Shown: piece by piece, positions 16,331 through 19,415 of the stretch
Position numbering within the stretch: position 1 is the stretch's first letter
Layout of the letters: each line of letters begins with the position of its first letter
Source: CAJBLF01 sp041663325
GTDB lineage: Bacteria; Patescibacteriota; Gracilibacteria; Absconditabacterales; Absconditicoccaceae
Reading direction: 5' to 3'
Assembly: GCA_041663325.1 (NCBI GenBank)
Contig: JBAZRN010000022.1
Coordinates: 1-19,415, forward strand
Length of the DNA stretch: 19,415 nt
Notes under the pieces: generated by a model
The model's database searches: none
Told to the model about the DNA's origin: nothing
The model's input: the letters and a program-made list of their open reading frames with translations, nothing else
Position numbers and translations under genes: made by a program

Positions 16331-16577
16331 TTGTGTTTGTGATTGGGATGATAGAGCTTTAATGGGGGATTATTCACGAAAATATTTCCTTCTTGCATTT
16401 ATACCCTCATTCCATAAAAAAAAGTCTCAACAAAAAAACAAAATAAGATAAGATTGATAAATGTTCGCCACAGCGAACGATAAACGCTTCGCGATAAAAA
16501 TCGTACAAAATTGTTGGTTAAACTAGTTGAGGTTTTCAAATTTCACATTCAAAATTTAAAATTTAAAATTCGTTTCT
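16331..16577. other. Intergenic region upstream of the GH3 gene
   Basis: No gene. It contains a small hairpin GTTCGC-CACA-GCGAAC (16463-16478), a further CGCTTCGCG palindrome nearby (about 16485-16493), and an AT-rich 7-bp-period tract (AAAATTT repeats, 16536-16571) just before the GH3 start. No convincing promoter was identified. Confidence 0.6.
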
Positions 16578-18104
16578 ATGATCAATCCGTTAAGCGGTCC
16601 CAAGCGTGTAGTCAATAAATTTATCAAAACATATCTTATCCTCAAATCTCATCTTCATCAACCCTCATACAAATATCAGGAGAAGATAATTTTTGGTTTG
16701 ATCGAGAAGTGTAAAAAAACCGTCTTTGGAAGGAAATATGGGTTTGAAAATATTCAGTCCATAGAAGATTTTCAGGATGCAGTTCCTATTTCTCATTATA
16801 AAGATTTTGAGCCACGGATTACCTATATGCTCAAGGGAGAAAAAGATATAACATATCCTGGAAAAGTTGATCGATTCGCCACCTCATCATGAACGACCTG
16901 AGGCAACGCGAAATATATTCCGATAACGAAAGACAATCTTAAGATATCTCATTTCAAATGAGGTTTAGAACTCCTGAGTATGTACGTCAAAAACAATCCG
17001 AGAACACAATTTTTTCAATGAAAAGGGCTCGTGATTTGATGATGATTTACCAAAAATCCGTATACCGAAGAAGATAATGTCGGATTTATTTCAGCGATCT
17101 TGCAAAAAACTGCGCCGTGGATAGGGCAGCATTTTCGTGAGCCGAAGCCAGAAATATCATATATGGAAAATCGAGACGAAAAAGCGCAACGTATGATCGA
17201 AGATACTGTGCATAAAAACATCACTTTTATCAGCGGACAGCCATCACGAGGATCAAACTTTCTCTACAAAGTCTTGGAATACACGGGAAAGAAAAATATC
17301 CTTGAAGTCCGGCCAAATTTTGAAGTCTTTTTTCGAGGAGGGATGGCGATAGATCTTTATAAACCGCAATTTCAAACATTGTTTCCAGGCAATAAAATAA
17401 AATTCTATCAGGCGTATAATGCTTCTGAATGATTTTTTGCGTGCCAAGATTCTAATTTCACTGATGATATGCTGCTGTTTACCAATCATGGCGTGTTTTA
17501 CGAATTTATTCCGATCGAAGAATATGGCAAAGAAAATCCCAAAGTATTGACCTTAAAAGATGTGGAAACAGATAAAGATTATGTGATTCTGATTACCAAT
17601 AATTCCTGATTACGAAGATATGTGCTTGGAGATACCGTTAAATTCACGACACTCAACCCCTGGAGGATTAAAGTATCAGGAAGGACAAAATATTATATCG
17701 ATGTGGTAGGGGAATGCGTTACTTCAGATTATACCGACAAAGCATTGCTCGAAGCATGCAAACAAACCGATACGATAGCGACAGATTATATGCTTGCGCC
17801 GATCACCTATTCTGGATGAAGCGTCAGATGAGCCTATGAGCGAGTTATAGAATTCACCAAAGCGCCAAAAGACGAAAACGAATTCGCTAGAGTTTTAGAT
17901 AAGCAATTGTGTGCGATTAATTCTTACTATTTCGATGAAAGATATGATACCAAAGTGCTTGGAGAACCAGTAATTCACTGCGTAAAACAAGGTACCTTCT
18001 ATGAACGGATGAGAAGCAAAAATAAGCTTGGTGGTCAGCACAAAGTCCCCAAAGTCTCCAATGAAAGAAAAAATATCGATGAGTTATTGAACATAATCGA
18101 CTAG
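16578..18104 (+). CDS. GH3-family acyl-adenylating enzyme (auxin-responsive GH3-like)
   Basis: 508 aa in one code-25 frame. GH3 proteins belong to the ANL adenylating superfamily; plant members join carboxylic-acid hormones to amino acids through an acyl-AMP, while bacterial members are mostly uncharacterised. Seen: N-terminal helices ending in GRKYGFENIQSIEDFQDAVP; the nucleotide-binding loop SSGTTGGNAKYIP (103-115), with G105 and G108 both TGA; FISGQPS; a Y-x-A-S-E-type motif as YNASEGFFACQ; later NNSGLRRYVLGDTVKF and KVSGRTKYYIDVVGE, matching the hinge region. Three consecutive TGA codons (17037-17045) encode G154-G156. Stop TAG. It is followed after 85 nt by a membrane peptidase gene on the same strand. 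The family is confident; the substrate is unknown. Confidence 0.92.
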
Positions 18105-18189
18105 ATTGTTATTCACAATGACAGTAAAATTAGTTTTCAAAATAAAAAACATATAACTATTCAAAAACAAAACAAAAAAATATAACTCT

Positions 18190-19071
18190 ATGAAAATAAA
18201 AACATTAAAAATTATTTTTCTGATCTTTTTGGCGATAGGAGGAATTTTCTTCTTCGTGGTGTTGCCGATATTGATCAATTTCTTCTGGTGGACTATCGTA
18301 ATATGTTTTTCCATCTGTTTCGCATCTATGTATATATATTTTTCCAATTCACCTCGTACATCCATGCATCGTTTCTATGACTATGAGGAGAAAAAAGAAA
18401 AAAAGAATATCAAGAAAATACGGTTCAGATATAGGAAACAGGATTATGAATTCAGCTGCGGTCAAGCGGTTATGCAGATGAAATTGGAAAGATATGGCAT
18501 CCAAATGACTCAAGATGAAATCATTGCTATTTCTGGAGATAAAAATCTTGGGACTTCTCACTGGGAAATAGAAAGCGGACTCAATCAGATCTTTCTTTTG
18601 CACAATAAGCTTTTACGTGCAAGGATAAGTTTCTACACTTCATATGCTCAGATTGTAGATCACCTTTCCCGAGAACGAGGAGTTATTGTCTTATTTATGA
18701 GCCACTTCCTGCAAAAAGGATTCTCTTCAAAAGCAACCTATCCGCATTTTGCTCTCCTCAATCATATTAGTTTCACGGAGAATAAAGTGACTTTAGTCGT
18801 CCCTTCGTCGGATTATGTCCAGCACAAAAAAGACGGTCCTGAAGAAGGAGAAGCTCTGCTTTCGATAGAAGAATTTCATCATCGATTTTATGCCGAAAAT
18901 AAGTATCTCAAAAGGTTGGAATACAAACCAAACCAAACAGGAAATTACGTGAAAAATGTATGGAATCGTAGTGTGAATCTTCTTTTCCGAGCAGTATTTA
19001 TTTTCGCATATTATACAAAAATCCTCAAACCTGGCATCGCAATATTTGTCGAACCAGTAGAGGAACAATAA
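18190..19071 (+). CDS. Membrane-anchored C39-like cysteine peptidase
   Basis: 293 aa, MKIKTLKIIFLIFLAIGG... Two N-terminal membrane helices (about 7-29 and 31-51) precede a basic, Lys/Glu-rich linker and a C39-like papain-fold domain. Candidate catalytic residues are C90 in EFSCGQAVMQM (with Q84 as oxyanion glutamine), H186 in TYPHFALLNHI and D208 in VVPSSDY. C39 domains cleave leader peptides after double glycine in peptide-secreting ABC transporters; stand-alone C39-like proteins also exist, with unknown substrates. No ABC transporter part is present. A hydrophobic stretch near 263-276 could be a third helix. All 13 glycines are GGN, in contrast to the UGA-rich GH3 gene before it. A strong terminator follows. 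Confidence 0.72.
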   Translation: MKIKTLKIIFLIFLAIGGIFFFVVLPILINFFWWTIVICFSICFASMYIYFSNSPRTSMHRFYDYEEKKEKKNIKKIRFRYRKQDYEFSCGQAVMQMKLERYGIQMTQDEIIAISGDKNLGTSHWEIESGLNQIFLLHNKLLRARISFYTSYAQIVDHLSRERGVIVLFMSHFLQKGFSSKATYPHFALLNHISFTENKVTLVVPSSDYVQHKKDGPEEGEALLSIEEFHHRFYAENKYLKRLEYKPNQTGNYVKNVWNRSVNLLFRAVFIFAYYTKILKPGIAIFVEPVEEQ

Positions 19072-19080
19072 CTGAATTGC

Positions 19081-19106
19081 TCCGGAGTATATCTCCGGAT
19101 TTTTTT
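19081..19106 (+). terminator. Rho-independent terminator after the C39-like peptidase gene
   Basis: Perfect stem TCCGGAG (19081-19087) / CTCCGGA (19093-19099), loop TATAT, then seven T. Confidence 0.93.
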
Positions 19107-19141
19107 GTAAGTGCTCATTATTTATTTTTTGCAAACTCTAT

Positions 19142-19181
19142 AAATCCAACAAAGCTGGAGAAGGTTAGGGTGGATTTGTTG
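19142..19181. repeat. Palindromic fragment related to the 6718-6843 element
   Basis: AAATCCA (19142-19148) pairs with TGGATTT (19171-19177), and CAACAAA (19147-19153) with TTTGTTG (19175-19181), so two registers are possible. The complement reads CAAATCCACCCTAACCTTC, similar to the left end of the 6718 element (CAAACCCACCCCGATCCTTC). Probably another degenerate member of the same family. Confidence 0.5.
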
Positions 19182-19244
19182 TAAGAATTCACTACGTAAA
19201 AATTCGCAATATTCTTTCTCTCATAAACTAAATGACAAAAGAAT

Positions 19245-19365
19245 GCACCATTATTAAATCAGCATGAAATGTAGCCCTAGCATGAGAGACGCGTAAGCGG
19301 ATTCACTAACTATGTGTGTTCAGTAGAATAAACATGATATTGCCCTAATGGTGCTTGATTTTTTT
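19245..19365 (+). ncRNA. Candidate structured RNA with closing stem and U tail
   Basis: GCACCATTA (19245-19253) is perfectly complementary to TAATGGTGC (19346-19354), followed by TTGATTTTTTT. The enclosed 92 nt contain a CGC-GTAA-GCG hairpin with a GNRA-type loop (near 19289-19298) and no open frame on either strand. I could not match it to 6S RNA, SRP RNA, RNase P RNA, tmRNA or a riboswitch I know. The long-range stem plus a terminal T run suggests a small RNA of about 120 nt, or a terminator with a large folded insert. Confidence 0.4.
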
Positions 19366-19383
19366 ATCCAATATTTTTGTTCC

Positions 19384-19415
19384 TCCTTTGTTGTAAAGGA
19401 GGGGGACCGAACCCC
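19384..19415. repeat. GC-rich hairpin at the window edge (partial)
   Basis: CCTCCTTT-GTTGT-AAAGGAGG followed by GGGACCGAACCCC. The style resembles the CCCCCTGTTAAGGGGG hairpin of the 6718 element. It is cut by the window end, so its full extent is unknown. Confidence 0.45.

Noticed and set aside
19107..19415. tRNA gene, especially tRNA-Gly(UCA)
   Set aside because: No cloverleaf with a T-loop GTTCRANTC and matching acceptor stem was found here or in the other gaps.

Overview
The window reads as a genome fragment of a Candidate Phyla Radiation bacterium that uses genetic code 25 (UGA = glycine), that is, Gracilibacteria or Absconditabacteria (SR1); the sequence alone does not separate the two. 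The proof is internal. In-frame TGA codons fall exactly where invariant glycines belong: the Walker A loop of a PilB/GspE ATPase, DELGRGT of MutS, SSGTTGG of a GH3 enzyme, QKGSH of a HicA toxin and many PheT positions. TGG is used normally for tryptophan. None of the 18 intact genes I assign ends in TGA; all end in TAA or TAG. Read with the standard code, mutS, pheT, pilB, the GH3 gene and several small genes shatter into fragments or vanish. The DNA is AT-rich, clear Shine-Dalgarno motifs are scarce, and coding density is high.

Layout. Positions 1-480 hold a non-coding array of paired 20-nt palindromes and 26-bp tandem units. Positions 531-6669 are a minus-strand run: a hypothetical gene, mutS, two hypothetical genes and a MazG-like pyrophosphohydrolase. 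Positions 6670-7024 contain a hairpin-rich element with inverted ends plus the promoter of a small plus-strand gene. Positions 7025-8651 carry that gene, a tandem universal-stress-type protein and a two-helix membrane protein; the last two share an almost identical promoter box. Positions 8735-10889 are a plus-strand pilB-hypothetical operon with promoter and terminator. Positions 10896-12969 hold cspA (minus), a divergent hypothetical gene with a strong promoter and an internal 24-bp repeat, a broken paralogue of it, and a membrane-anchored hypothetical gene. Positions 13090-16165 are pheT and a hicAB toxin-antitoxin pair (minus). An inverted copy of the left-end palindrome pair lies at 16264-16330. 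Positions 16578-19106 carry a GH3-type adenylating enzyme, a membrane-bound C39-like peptidase and a terminator. The right end (19107-19415) is non-coding and contains a candidate structured RNA.

How it fits together. Most identified genes are housekeeping (mismatch repair, tRNA charging, nucleotide clean-up, cold shock, stress) or cell-surface related (type IV pilus motor). Three things stand out beyond the recoding. Degenerate 7-bp-period repeats lie inside mutS and pheT and in spacers. Genes that use UGA heavily contrast with six genes that never use it in 51 glycines. Three distinct palindromic repeat families are present with no transposase in view. No tRNA, rRNA or CRISPR array was found.
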